Shown here: piece by piece, positions 5,438-13,275 of the stretch
Position numbering within the stretch: the first letter of the stretch is position 1
How the letters are laid out: the number at the start of each line of letters is the position of its first letter
Source of the DNA: Aestuariivita sp964402685
GTDB lineage: Bacteria > Pseudomonadota > Alphaproteobacteria > Rhodobacterales > Rhodobacteraceae
Reading direction: 5' to 3'
Assembly (NCBI GenBank): GCA_964402685.1
Contig: CAYODE010000076.1
Span: 1-16,708, forward strand
DNA: 16,708 nucleotides
The notes under the pieces: generated by a model
What the model was told of the DNA's origin: nothing
Database searches by the model: none
The model's input: the letters and a program-made list of their open reading frames with translations, nothing else
Translations under genes and position numbers: made by a program

Positions 5438-6535
5438 ATGGCCATCATTGGGACAGATCTGATCATAAATCGGGCTGACTTAACAGACGCAAGGCTATGT
5501 CAGCGCACCTTTCCCGACACACCGCCAGAAGGGCATGTGCTGTTGGAAATCGACCATTTTGCCCTCACCGCGAACACGATCACCTATGGCACGGCCACGG
5601 ATACGCTTGGGTATTGGAACTTCTTTCCCGTCGCAGAAGACGGGTTCGGCCGCATTCCGGCCTGGGGATTTGCCGATGTGGTGGCCTCATCCCATCCTGA
5701 GGTCAAAGCCGGGACGCGGGTCTATGGGTATGTGCCCATGTCCACCCATGTGATGGTTGAGCCCGGATATGTGCGGGGGGACGGGTTTTCCGACATGGCC
5801 GCGCATCGCCAACCCATGGCGCGGATCTACAATCATTACGCCTTTGTATCCGCGGATCCAGCTTACAGCCGCGAGGTGGAACCACAGATCGCGCTATTCC
5901 GGCCTTTGTTCACAACGTCTTTTCTGTTGGCTGATTTCTTTCGCGCCAACGATATGTTCGGTGCGCAAATGCTGACGATGTCGAGCGCCTCTAGTAAAAC
6001 AGCCCTGGGATTGGCCTCTGAGTTGGCGCGCAACAAACCGAACGGAGTGGAAATTGTCGGGTTCACCAGCCCGGGCAATCTCGCCTTTGTGGAGGCGCTA
6101 AGCCTTTATGACCGGGTGCTCAGCTATGATGACGTTGGTAGCCTGCCCCAAGTGCCAGCCGCATATGTCGATTTTTCAGGCAACGGGGCATTTACGATGA
6201 CCCTGCACAGCCATTTTGGCGATCACATGCGCCATAGCGCGCAGGTGGGTGTCACCGATTGGCAAAATGCAAATCTGCGCGTGCCGGGGTTACCGGGACC
6301 GAAGCCCGTATTCTTTTTTGCGCCCAAATACGCAGAGGAACGGATCGCGGATTGGGGCCGAGATGGGTTTCAGAGCCGCCTGAGCGAGGCGTGGCAGGCG
6401 TTCATGGCGCGGACGGATTGGATGAGTGTCGTGCACCATCAAGGCGCAGAAGCGGCCCGAACACGGTACCTGACGGCTTTGGCTGGCGAGTTCGATCCGG
6501 CGACCGGGGAAATGGTGTCGCTGAGGTCAGCGTAA
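5438..6535 (+). CDS. DUF2855 family protein
   Basis: A 365-residue cytoplasmic protein of the DUF2855 family, which has distant similarity to the medium-chain dehydrogenase/reductase fold but no proven reaction. Recognisable segments are DHFALTANTITYG (39-51), GYWNFFP (58-64), WGFADVVAS (76-84), GTRVYGYVPMSTHVMVEPG (92-110), RPLFTTSFLLADF (155-167) and SSASSKTALGLA (182-193), the last lying where the nucleotide-binding loop of these enzymes is expected. No zinc-ligand set of a classical alcohol dehydrogenase is visible. I start at the ATG giving MAIIGTDL because GGGAGG sits 5 bases before it; a GTG 15 bases upstream is possible but overlaps that site. It is divergent from rpmB and convergent with the channel gene. 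Substrate and role are unknown. Confidence 0.88.
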   Translation: MAIIGTDLIINRADLTDARLCQRTFPDTPPEGHVLLEIDHFALTANTITYGTATDTLGYWNFFPVAEDGFGRIPAWGFADVVASSHPEVKAGTRVYGYVPMSTHVMVEPGYVRGDGFSDMAAHRQPMARIYNHYAFVSADPAYSREVEPQIALFRPLFTTSFLLADFFRANDMFGAQMLTMSSASSKTALGLASELARNKPNGVEIVGFTSPGNLAFVEALSLYDRVLSYDDVGSLPQVPAAYVDFSGNGAFTMTLHSHFGDHMRHSAQVGVTDWQNANLRVPGLPGPKPVFFFAPKYAEERIADWGRDGFQSRLSEAWQAFMARTDWMSVVHHQGAEAARTRYLTALAGEFDPATGEMVSLRSA

Positions 6536-6653
6536 AAATAACGTCGCATTCTCTTTCGGTATTAAGCTGAACAAACCTGTCTTACGTTTGCCGGCCTGTT
6601 TGCCTGACCGGTTTTCAAACCCGACTGCACATAACATCCCCAGTCTATCACGT

Positions 6654-8840
6654 TTACGTCGCGGGTTGTTCCGTCTCTACGGCACGTGACGCTGCCGCGC
6701 CAATCGCGTCTTTCCGTTCTTCGGGCGTTGCGTCTTCGTTTACACGCACGGTGACCTCGCGGTTGGCAAAACGAATGCCTGCCTCTTCGAACGCAGCACG
6801 GATTCGATGCAAAAGCTCCCTGCGGATTACAAACTGTTTGCCCGGGACAGCCTTGAATTTGACCCTCAAGATCATGGCGCTGTCTTCCATCTGGATCACG
6901 CCTTGTGATTTTGGCGGTTCTAACAAACCGTCGTTGACCAGCTCGTCCTCCATGAACTCCGCCCCGATCCGTTTGATGATCTTTTTGACCTGTTGCGGGT
7001 CGGTGTCGAACGTCAACCGCAAGGGCAGTTTCATGATGACCCAATCGCGCGAATAGTTGGTCAGAGCTGCAATATCGCCAAAGGGGATCGTGTGCACGGC
7101 TCCAAGGTGATGGCGCAATTGCAGACTGCGTACCGAGATCCGCTCGACTGTACCTTTGACGGACCCAAGGTCGATATATTCACCCCGGCGGAACGCGTCA
7201 TCGATGAGGAAGAACACGCCAGACACAACGTCTTTCACGAGGGTTTGCGCGCCAAAACCGACTGCAAGACCGATCACACCAGCGCCGGCGACCAGCGGCC
7301 CCACGTTCACGCCCAAGCTTGACAGGGCTGCAAACAGACAAGTCACGCCAATCACCACCAACGCCGTGGAGCGTAGCAGTGGCAAAAGGGTTGCTGTCCG
7401 GCTTGCACCTAACCCGCCTTCGCCTTCCGCGCCATCTTCGTCGTCGTCAGCTGGTTTTTCGGCCGCCGTGCGGACATCAATGATGGTACGGATGAAATCC
7501 CAGATCGCCCACCCAACAATTGCAGTCAATGCCACGTTGATTATTGTTTGAATTGTCTGGCCCGCCGGCCCGCTTGCCGCCAGCGTTTTGGGATCAAGAC
7601 CCCAGGTCGCCAAAACAAAGAGCAATCCCGCTGCAAAGAACAACGACCGCGCCGCATTTCCAATCGCTGCTTTCACAGACACGTTCATGTCCTGAGCCCG
7701 GAGATAATGAACAAGGATACGATAGCTCATCCAAAAGCCGACAAAGATGATCATCGTATAAAACACGCGGGACGCGATGACGTTGACATCACCAATGACC
7801 AAAGCTCCGCCAGTAAACACAACCCAAATGAAGATCTGCGCCGCTGTCATGATTGCGGCCCAGTTGCGTGCCAACATGGTGCTGACGCCCCTTTCCTCGG
7901 CCGGAGGCAGCAAATCTGCCGTGGCACGGCTGACAAGGAAAATGCTGAGCAACACCGACGTAATCCAAACGACACTGGTCATCAGGCTGAACAGATTTGG
8001 AGTGCCTTCGGGCGCCCCGAACTGCGCCATGACATCGGAAGTGATCGTTTCGAACATCCAGAGTGCTGCCAGCCCGGTAACCACCCAGCGAACAAGGCGT
8101 GTCGCGTCATCGCTGATCGCGACAAGACGATACATGGGCCAGTCGCGCGGGAAGATGAAGTCTGCGAAGGACCGAACGATCAAGACGACCGTGAAAACAG
8201 CGACATAGCCGGACACAAAGAATTTGATGTCTGGGTGCTGAAAAAACAGATAGACGGTCGCGGTTGCTGCGAGAGCAAATGCGATCGAACTTGACAGTTC
8301 GATGACCAGTATGACCGCTGCGTCGAATATCGTTGTAATCGAGCCATAAGAGCCTTTGTCGATGTTGCGCTCTGCAAGCGCCAACTGGCGCTGCTCTGCG
8401 CGCCTGCGCCAAAAATGGCGCGCGACAAACCCAACGGCGAGACTGAGGGCCAGCGCAAAGAAGGCGTATCCAATCCCGCCGGCTTCCGTCAGCCTTTGCC
8501 CGACGGCTCGGATCGCGTCGCCAAACTCAGGCCATTTGGCAATCACCCCCCTGGCATTTGTCGTCAGAGTTTCGCCAATGTCGCGTGTGTTTGTCATCAG
8601 ACCGTCGCCTGATCCCTGTTCTTCGACCCGGCGCGCTGCGAATTCAGCAATCAGAACATCACGGACCTGTTCATCGCTCAATCGGGCAAGCATGGCCTGA
8701 AACTCTTCCTCGCTCAGGTCATCTTGTAAATCCAAAGAGGCCTCTTGCGCATGTGCACCCATTGGCAAATTGGTCAGGACCAGCGCGCAAAAAAAGCCCA
8801 AATACAAAACACTTGCCAGTTTCGACAATAATGAGGTCAT
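6654..8840 (-). CDS. Large MscS-family mechanosensitive ion channel
   Basis: An inner-membrane channel of 728 residues that would open under membrane tension and release solutes on osmotic downshock. Order of parts: signal peptide ending at AHA (about 31); an acidic periplasmic segment (32-115); about ten hydrophobic helices (roughly 122-141, 170-200, 208-224, 250-264, 286-304, 330-350, 358-375, 397-412, 432-452, 484-506); an acidic cytoplasmic loop (460-478, ADDDEDGAEGEGG); the MscS pore helix at about 511-545 with the Gly/Ala pattern GAGVIGLAVGFGAQ; and then the beta and alpha/beta domains (RGEYIDLGSVKGTVERISVRS at 552-572). Size and layout resemble the enlarged YbiO/YnaI-type channels rather than the 286-residue MscS. 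GGGGA precedes the ATG. It converges with the DUF2855 gene, 118 bp apart; I see no clear terminator there. Confidence 0.93.
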   Translation of the reverse strand: MTSLLSKLASVLYLGFFCALVLTNLPMGAHAQEASLDLQDDLSEEEFQAMLARLSDEQVRDVLIAEFAARRVEEQGSGDGLMTNTRDIGETLTTNARGVIAKWPEFGDAIRAVGQRLTEAGGIGYAFFALALSLAVGFVARHFWRRRAEQRQLALAERNIDKGSYGSITTIFDAAVILVIELSSSIAFALAATATVYLFFQHPDIKFFVSGYVAVFTVVLIVRSFADFIFPRDWPMYRLVAISDDATRLVRWVVTGLAALWMFETITSDVMAQFGAPEGTPNLFSLMTSVVWITSVLLSIFLVSRATADLLPPAEERGVSTMLARNWAAIMTAAQIFIWVVFTGGALVIGDVNVIASRVFYTMIIFVGFWMSYRILVHYLRAQDMNVSVKAAIGNAARSLFFAAGLLFVLATWGLDPKTLAASGPAGQTIQTIINVALTAIVGWAIWDFIRTIIDVRTAAEKPADDDEDGAEGEGGLGASRTATLLPLLRSTALVVIGVTCLFAALSSLGVNVGPLVAGAGVIGLAVGFGAQTLVKDVVSGVFFLIDDAFRRGEYIDLGSVKGTVERISVRSLQLRHHLGAVHTIPFGDIAALTNYSRDWVIMKLPLRLTFDTDPQQVKKIIKRIGAEFMEDELVNDGLLEPPKSQGVIQMEDSAMILRVKFKAVPGKQFVIRRELLHRIRAAFEEAGIRFANREVTVRVNEDATPEERKDAIGAAASRAVETEQPAT

Positions 8841-8958
8841 ACGCGTTCCCCGCCGATTTCAGTGTACCGGATGCTGGCCAACTTCGCGCGCAGCGTCAAC
8901 GAAGGACTGGGGTTGGCAGGTTTATTTCGGCGAAACGCATTATGGTGTGTCGTAATGA

Positions 8959-9010
8959 CCAGACCCCCTTTTTGGGAAGTGTCTGGATGTCTACGCGGTC
9001 GGTGCGACCG
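8959..9010. repeat. Two adjacent hairpin-forming repeats in a gene-free gap
   Basis: Repeat A: CCAGAC (8959-8964) with GTCTGG (8981-8986), with an inner CCC/GGG pair. Repeat B: CGGTCG (8996-9001) and CGACCG (9005-9010) around a 3-base GTG loop. Neither is followed by a T-run on either strand. They lie downstream of the cupin gene and upstream of the channel gene, in the 284-bp gap 8841-9124, where I see no coding region. Confidence 0.45.
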
Positions 9011-9124
9011 ATATCTTCCATGTGTCTCCGAACCTTTGTGGGGGTTTTGGGAACCCACGCTCAAGCGAGAATTACCGCCTTCTCAGCGTGTTCAGAAGTG
9101 GAAAAACCGCGCCGGAATACCCCC

Positions 9125-9481
9125 TCAAATGCGTGGCTTTGGTGACGGGTCCCGATCGGAGTCGCCGGAGTTTGGCTCTCCTTTTGGTTCAATCAAAAGC
9201 ACTTTGACCTCTTTTTCGGCACGCGGGCGATGCGTGACACCTTTGGGCACAACGAACAGTTCGCCAGCTTTAACCGTGTGCGAGGGTTGACCTTCGATGT
9301 CCATGATCATCTCGCCCTCAAGAACATAGAAAAAGTCGTCCGTCGTTTCATGTTTGTGGAACGTGTATTCACCGATAAACTTGACGACCATCACGTCGTT
9401 TTCATTGTAATCTGCCACAACATGCGGGTCCCAATGGCCTGCGAATTGGTCAAGTTTTTCAGTGAGATTGACGGTTTTCAT
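9125..9481 (-). CDS. Small single-domain cupin protein
   Basis: A 118-residue protein consisting of one cupin beta-barrel. Motif 1 is GEYTFHKHETTDDFFYVLEG: the His-x-His pair is present, and the usual Glu ligand position is occupied by the TDD segment. Motif 2 is GELFVVPKGVTHRPRAE, with the third His in THRP. This set binds a metal in many cupins, but the reaction (isomerase, dioxygenase, sugar epimerase or simple ligand binding) cannot be read from the sequence. The tail after LLIEPKGEPN is Asp/Ser/Pro-rich and probably disordered. I chose the ATG giving MKTVNLTEKLDQF because GAAGGA lies 8 bases upstream; an ATG 27 bases earlier (9508) would put that Shine-Dalgarno inside the gene. It lies 154 bp after the oxidoreductase gene on the same strand. 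Confidence 0.88.
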   Translation of the reverse strand: MKTVNLTEKLDQFAGHWDPHVVADYNENDVMVVKFIGEYTFHKHETTDDFFYVLEGEMIMDIEGQPSHTVKAGELFVVPKGVTHRPRAEKEVKVLLIEPKGEPNSGDSDRDPSPKPRI

Positions 9482-9576
9482 GTCCGGCGTCCTTCGTTTC
9501 TGACCCACACATGCAGGACGGCGGGCCGCTGTCGGGCAAGTGCGAGTCTAAAGCAATCGTTTTTGCTAAGATATGT

Positions 9577-9588
9577 ATCGAATTCGAT
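9577..9588. promoter_or_regulatory. Perfect 12-bp palindrome upstream of the cupin gene
   Basis: ATCGAATTCGAT is a perfect palindrome, about 95 bp before the cupin ATG, in an AT-rich stretch holding promoter-like hexamers on the minus strand (T-rich run at 9591-9596, TATCTT at 9569-9574). It could be an operator for the cupin gene. No strong -35/-10 pair can be defined. Confidence 0.35.
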
Positions 9589-9635
9589 GTAAAAAAGACT
9601 GTGTACCGATCCTGAGAACTAGAACGACGCCGAAA

Positions 9636-10772
9636 TCAAGTCGCCTCAAGAACGGCCGGTGATATCAACACTTTTCCGGCGCTCATATTGCTTGCATACA
9701 GCGAAGGCGCGCTTAATGCGTCATCCAGCCCCACGACTTTGTTCACCTTCGTTTCAGCAAAACCGCCGCGCAGGGCCTTCATAATCTGCCGGGTCAGCAG
9801 AAGTTGCTTCAGAAATGGTTGCCGTTCGGACCATCGCGTCAGCCAGAATCCCCGGACGGTCAGCTCTTTGAATGTCAGCGTCGCTGGATCACAAGTGGCC
9901 GGTTTCCCCGAAAGTTCGCCATAGACCAGGATTTCCCCGTTTGGTTCGAGCGCATCGGCAAGCTTCCCTGTCATGTCGCCGGCCACGGCATCGAATGCCA
10001 AACGACACCGAAGTTCCTTGCACAAGGCCTGAAGATCCTTTTCGAAAGTCTCGCTTTGCGAAGCGAACACGTGCTGCGCGCCATCAGCAACCAACTCCCG
10101 TGCTTGATCAATGCGCCGCACAACGTCGATGACTGCAATTCCCTTGTCCTGCGCTCGCGCGCGGATCATTTGCCCCAGCGCTCCTCCAGCGGCAGTTGAC
10201 ACAACCACTTTATGGCCACCGCGCTTAGCCGTGTCGACCAAAGCAATAGCACATAAAGGGTTCACAAACGTCATAGCTCCGGTTTCGGCAGACATCCCTT
10301 TTGGCAGTGGGACGCAGCGATTTGCGGGCACAATCGCGTATTCGGACCACAAACCGGTGTCTTTCGGGGCGCATGCCACCAGTTTGCCAATCAGACTTTG
10401 CGCCAGAAACCCTCCACCTGACGCCACAACTTCTCCTGAACCTTCCAATCCCGGCACAAATGGGCATGGGCGTTCCACCCCATACTCCCCCGACAGCATT
10501 AAAAGATCAGAAGGATTGATGGGCGACGCAGCCACGCGGATCAAAACTTCCCCACGTTTTGGAACGGGCACTGGTATGGTTTGGACTTCAAGAACCGCCC
10601 CCGGTTCAGGGACAACAAGTGCACGCATCGTCTTTGGGAGAGCTTGGGGTTTTGCTTTGCTCTCAACGACGCGACCGCCGTCGGGAGCACGGGATATCGC
10701 GTCTTTTTTCTTATTGTCGCCGGAGCGGAGCGTGACCCCGGTGTGTTCATAGTCAGCTGCAAGTGTTGTCAT
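9636..10772 (-). CDS. Zinc-free MDR oxidoreductase (quinone/enoyl reductase type) with an N-terminal extension
   Basis: A 378-residue NAD(P)H-dependent oxidoreductase of the medium-chain dehydrogenase/reductase superfamily. The core begins at MRALVVPEPGAVLEV (residue 49) and shows PINPSDLLMLSGEYG (84-98), PFVPGLEGSGEVVASG (104-119) and the nucleotide-binding loop STAAGGALGQ (192-201). The structural and catalytic zinc ligands of alcohol dehydrogenases are absent, pointing to the quinone oxidoreductase or trans-2-enoyl-CoA reductase branch; the substrate is unknown. The first 48 residues are hydrophilic and not part of the fold. I keep them because the only Shine-Dalgarno (GGAG, 7 bases before the ATG at 10772) serves this start, while the internal Met at 10628 has none. 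It is divergent from the TetR gene, and the palindrome at 10779-10804 overlaps its promoter, so repression by that regulator is likely. Confidence 0.9.
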   Translation of the reverse strand: MTTLAADYEHTGVTLRSGDNKKKDAISRAPDGGRVVESKAKPQALPKTMRALVVPEPGAVLEVQTIPVPVPKRGEVLIRVAASPINPSDLLMLSGEYGVERPCPFVPGLEGSGEVVASGGGFLAQSLIGKLVACAPKDTGLWSEYAIVPANRCVPLPKGMSAETGAMTFVNPLCAIALVDTAKRGGHKVVVSTAAGGALGQMIRARAQDKGIAVIDVVRRIDQARELVADGAQHVFASQSETFEKDLQALCKELRCRLAFDAVAGDMTGKLADALEPNGEILVYGELSGKPATCDPATLTFKELTVRGFWLTRWSERQPFLKQLLLTRQIMKALRGGFAETKVNKVVGLDDALSAPSLYASNMSAGKVLISPAVLEAT

Positions 10773-10778
10773 CACATG

Positions 10779-10804
10779 TCTCCACTGGAAATTTCTACTG
10801 GAGA
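10779..10804. promoter_or_regulatory. 26-bp palindromic operator between oxidoreductase and TetR genes
   Basis: Outer arms TCTCCA and TGGAGA surround a central GAAATTTC, with 22 of 26 positions symmetric. It starts 7 bp before the oxidoreductase ATG, contains its Shine-Dalgarno, and touches the -10 box at 10803-10808. Position, size and symmetry fit a TetR-family operator that blocks transcription of the oxidoreductase gene. Which protein binds it is inference. Confidence 0.7.
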
Positions 10805-10832
10805 TATATGAATTGAAAACTTGCCCTGTCCA
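10803..10832 (-). promoter_or_regulatory. Probable promoter of the oxidoreductase gene
   Basis: On the minus strand a -35 box TGGACA (10827-10832) and a -10 box TATATC (10803-10808) are separated by 18 bp. The transcript would start inside the palindrome at about 10796, which is a classical repression arrangement. Confidence 0.5.
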
Positions 10833-10841
10833 GAAAATAAA
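10813..10841 (+). promoter_or_regulatory. Probable promoter of the TetR-family gene
   Basis: A -35 box TTGAAA (10813-10818) and a -10 box AATAAA (10836-10841), 17 bp apart, face the regulator gene. The region overlaps the oppositely directed oxidoreductase promoter, and a TCCA...TGGA half-site pair (10829-10852) resembling the outer arms of the palindrome covers the -10, which would allow autoregulation. Confidence 0.45.
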
Positions 10842-10872
10842 TTTACATTGGAAACATATAACGGCTAATGCA

Positions 10873-11469
10873 ATGAAAAATATAAAGAATAACTACCACC
10901 ACGGTGATCTAAAGCGTGCGCTAATCGATGCGGGGCTCGCAGAACTTGAGAAAAAAGGTGTGGATGCAATCTCCATGCGCGGCATTGCGGCACGGGTCGG
11001 TGTGAGCCACACAGCACCCAAAAACCACTTCGATGGTGTGCGTGGATTACTTACTGCGATCGCGGCTCGCGGGTTTGAGCTATTGGTCGAAGACATGCTG
11101 CGCGATGACGGAGCGCCTGCGTCAGGTGCGTTTCTTGATGCAGGAGAAGGGTATATTCGCTTCGCCCTTGAAAACCCGGAACTTTACAAATTGATGTTTT
11201 CACGGACCCGAACAAATGGTGAGGACCCTGACCTGAAGAATGCCTCGCACCTCAGTTACCAAGTGCTGCAAAAGATTGCGTCCGATCTAGGTCGGCACGA
11301 CGACGAAGCGTCGAACGGCACGCGTCGTACAGAATGGATGCTATGGAGCCTCGTTCACGGATACGCGATGCTTCTCATCGAAGGAGAACTCGAGCGCAAC
11401 GAAGATGGTAGCCCGGTCCTCGGCATTACCGATCTACTGCGTGACCTGACTATGCAAAAAAGGGCGTAA
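10873..11469 (+). CDS. TetR-family repressor with a WHG-type C-terminal domain
   Basis: A 198-residue DNA-binding regulator. The opening NNYHHGDLKRALIDAGLAELEKKGVDAISMRGIAARVGVSHTAPKNHF is the TetR HTH of the subgroup with a WHG C-terminal domain (YHHGDLR start, recognition helix about residues 44-53). The effector domain holds ENPELYKLMFSR (100-111) and a terminal helix region MLWSLVHGYAMLLIEGEL. The ligand is unknown, presumably a compound handled by the divergent oxidoreductase. I chose the ATG giving MKNIKNNYHHGD, where family similarity begins; the frame is open further upstream but has only a TTG start, which lies in the promoter. The Shine-Dalgarno is weak, consistent with low expression. 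The stop is 7 bp from the convergent meaB stop. Confidence 0.92.
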   Translation: MKNIKNNYHHGDLKRALIDAGLAELEKKGVDAISMRGIAARVGVSHTAPKNHFDGVRGLLTAIAARGFELLVEDMLRDDGAPASGAFLDAGEGYIRFALENPELYKLMFSRTRTNGEDPDLKNASHLSYQVLQKIASDLGRHDDEASNGTRRTEWMLWSLVHGYAMLLIEGELERNEDGSPVLGITDLLRDLTMQKRA

Positions 11470-11476
11470 CCTTTGC

Positions 11477-12463
11477 TTACCCGGCCTGCATCTTTCCTAA
11501 ACGCGAAAGCATTTCCTGAGCAGCGGTTGCCGGCGACTTCTGTCCGCTTGCAACCGCATCGCCTAGTTTAGCAAGTTCGGATTTGGCTTCGCCGCGTTCA
11601 AGTTGCGCCAACAAAGCTTGCCGTAGTTCCTGCTCGAACCAGAACCGCGCTTGTTCAGCCCGCGCGGTGGTCCAATGGCTTTCGGCCTTGCGCCATTCGA
11701 CCAGCGTTGTGATTTCGTCCCAAGCCTGGGCAAGACCGTCTTCTTGCAGGGCAGAGACCGTCATGGCTTTGGGAAACCCGTCGGGATCTTGCGGACGTTT
11801 GCGCAATAACCGCAAAGCACCAGCATAATCTGCACATGTGCGCATCGCAGTGGGTTTGAGATCACCATCGGCTTTGTTCACAAGTATGATGTCAGCCATT
11901 TCCATGATGCCGCGCTTCACGCCTTGCAACTCATCCCCTCCCGCGGGCGCCAATAGCAGCAGAAAGATGTCGGACATCTCCGCCACGACGGTCTCGGACT
12001 GCCCTACGCCCACGGTTTCAATCAACACCACGTCAAAGCCCGCGGCTTCGCACAATGCAACCGCTTCCCGCGTGCGACGGGCAACGCCACCCAGATGGGT
12101 TTGGCTGGGAGAGGGACGGATAAACGCCGCGCGTTCACGGGCCAGCCGATCCATGCGGGTCTTGTCGCCGAGGATCGACCCACCCGAGCGAGCAGAACTG
12201 GGATCAACAGCCAAAACTGCGACGCGAAGGCCTTGATCCAGCAGCATCATGCCAAAGCTTTCGATAAATGTGGATTTTCCAACGCCGGGCGTGCCTGACA
12301 GTCCAATTCGCATGGCCTGGCGATTGGTGTGACGCAGGACATCCATCAACTGGGCGGTTTGTGCACGATGGTCCGCCCGTGCGCTTTCGACCAGCGTAAT
12401 TCCGCGCGCCAAGGCGCGGCGGTCGCCCTTTATGATTTTGTCACCAAGCTCTGTGATATCCAT
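11477..12463 (-). CDS. meaB: MeaB, GTPase chaperone of methylmalonyl-CoA mutase
   Basis: A 328-residue cytoplasmic G3E-family GTPase that protects and loads adenosylcobalamin into methylmalonyl-CoA mutase (or an ethylmalonyl-CoA relative) in propionate and ethylmalonyl-CoA metabolism. The P-loop GTPGVGKST is at residues 57-65, AVDPSS at 85-90, the Gly-rich SILGDKTRM (96-104), the switch ETVGVGQSE at 149-157, the LLAPAGGDELQG-KRGIMEMAD segment (170-191) and the base-specificity NKAD at 196-199. The length is that of the family. It is closest to MeaB; ArgK is an older misannotation of the same family. The start MDITELGDK is where similarity begins; a longer in-frame ATG (12520) would overlap the divergent gene. 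The mutase gene is not in the window, so meaB stands apart from it here. Confidence 0.95.
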   Translation of the reverse strand: MDITELGDKIIKGDRRALARGITLVESARADHRAQTAQLMDVLRHTNRQAMRIGLSGTPGVGKSTFIESFGMMLLDQGLRVAVLAVDPSSARSGGSILGDKTRMDRLARERAAFIRPSPSQTHLGGVARRTREAVALCEAAGFDVVLIETVGVGQSETVVAEMSDIFLLLLAPAGGDELQGVKRGIMEMADIILVNKADGDLKPTAMRTCADYAGALRLLRKRPQDPDGFPKAMTVSALQEDGLAQAWDEITTLVEWRKAESHWTTARAEQARFWFEQELRQALLAQLERGEAKSELAKLGDAVASGQKSPATAAQEMLSRLGKMQAG

Positions 12464-12502
12464 GCGCAGCGCCCTACTTCTTTGACAGGTAAATGACGAA
12501 GA

Positions 12503-13243
12503 ATGATCGGTCTTGTCCATAGGCGAATGAGGCTCTTCGCTTTGGGGGTGACCCTGGCCTTGGGACTGGGGTCAGAGTTAGTGGCGCGGGATATCAAAAC
12601 AAGCGCGCAGTACAACGTGTCTATTGGCGCCATCCGCGTGGGCGTGTTCTGGTTGGATGGGAGCACATCGCGGCGCGCCTATACTGTGACGAGCGGGTTC
12701 CAAGCAACCGGGTTTGTTGGCGGCGTTGCGAATGCGGCGGTGACGTTGTCGGCGCGCGGCTCGATTAGGGACGGTGCATTCCAGCCTATCAGCTACAGCG
12801 AGGATGTCTCTGTCGGTCGGCGCAGCGGTGCGATCACCATGGAGTATGACCGAGGCGTGCCCACCGTGGCCGGCAAGAAGTTTGGCGATAATGACGGCGT
12901 CACGCCTGTGGATGCCGCCACGCAGAAAGGCACATTGGACCCGCTTAGCGCGACGTTCGCCCTGTTACGTACACAGCCGCTGGACGACGCATGTCAGTTG
13001 GACCGCTTCCAGTTCGATGGGGAGCGCCGGACGCGGATCGTTATGGGAACGCTGATGCAGGATGGTGAGGTTTGGGTTTGCACGGGGCAATTCCAGAGGC
13101 TTGAAGGGTATTCCGCACGCGATCTGCGACGGTCAGGCGTCGTGGATGTGACCGTGCGGTATGTCCGTGTGGGGGAAGATCTGGTGGCAACCGGCGCCGA
13201 GTTCACGTCCCTGCGCGGGGTCTTACGGCTGACCCGGCGCTAG
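12503..13243 (+). CDS. Exported DUF3108 domain protein
   Basis: A 246-residue protein. An N-terminal hydrophobic segment (MRLFALGVTLALGLGSELVA, about residues 9-28) acts as a signal peptide, with likely cleavage near LVA-RD. The rest is rich in beta strands (YNVSIGAIRVGVFWLDG, YTVTSGFQATGFVGG, VRYVRVGEDLVATGAEF), which is typical of DUF3108, a periplasmic or outer-membrane-associated family of unknown function. Two cysteines (in DDACQLD and VWVCTGQ) could form a disulfide. I give the first ATG; an alternative at 12527 would start exactly at the signal peptide and cannot be excluded, as neither has a strong Shine-Dalgarno. The gene is divergent from meaB (39 bp) and followed by hrpB after 32 bp, so it is probably co-transcribed with hrpB. 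Confidence 0.88.
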   Translation: MIGLVHRRMRLFALGVTLALGLGSELVARDIKTSAQYNVSIGAIRVGVFWLDGSTSRRAYTVTSGFQATGFVGGVANAAVTLSARGSIRDGAFQPISYSEDVSVGRRSGAITMEYDRGVPTVAGKKFGDNDGVTPVDAATQKGTLDPLSATFALLRTQPLDDACQLDRFQFDGERRTRIVMGTLMQDGEVWVCTGQFQRLEGYSARDLRRSGVVDVTVRYVRVGEDLVATGAEFTSLRGVLRLTRR

Positions 13244-13275
13244 ACGTCCCTGCCCCGTTTAGCCATAACCGGGCG

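Noticed and set aside
6536..6653. Possible terminator between the DUF2855 and channel genes (CCGG repeats followed by TTTT near 6590-6616)
   Set aside because: Only 4 bp pair, with a 13-base loop; too weak to call on either strand.
7548..8294. Plus-strand open frame of 248 codons
   Set aside because: Antisense to the membrane region of the MscS-family gene; composition is His/Asp/Arg-rich without any motif.
8862..9290. Plus-strand open frame of 142 codons across the gap and the cupin gene
   Set aside because: No Shine-Dalgarno or family pattern, and half of it is antisense to the cupin motifs.
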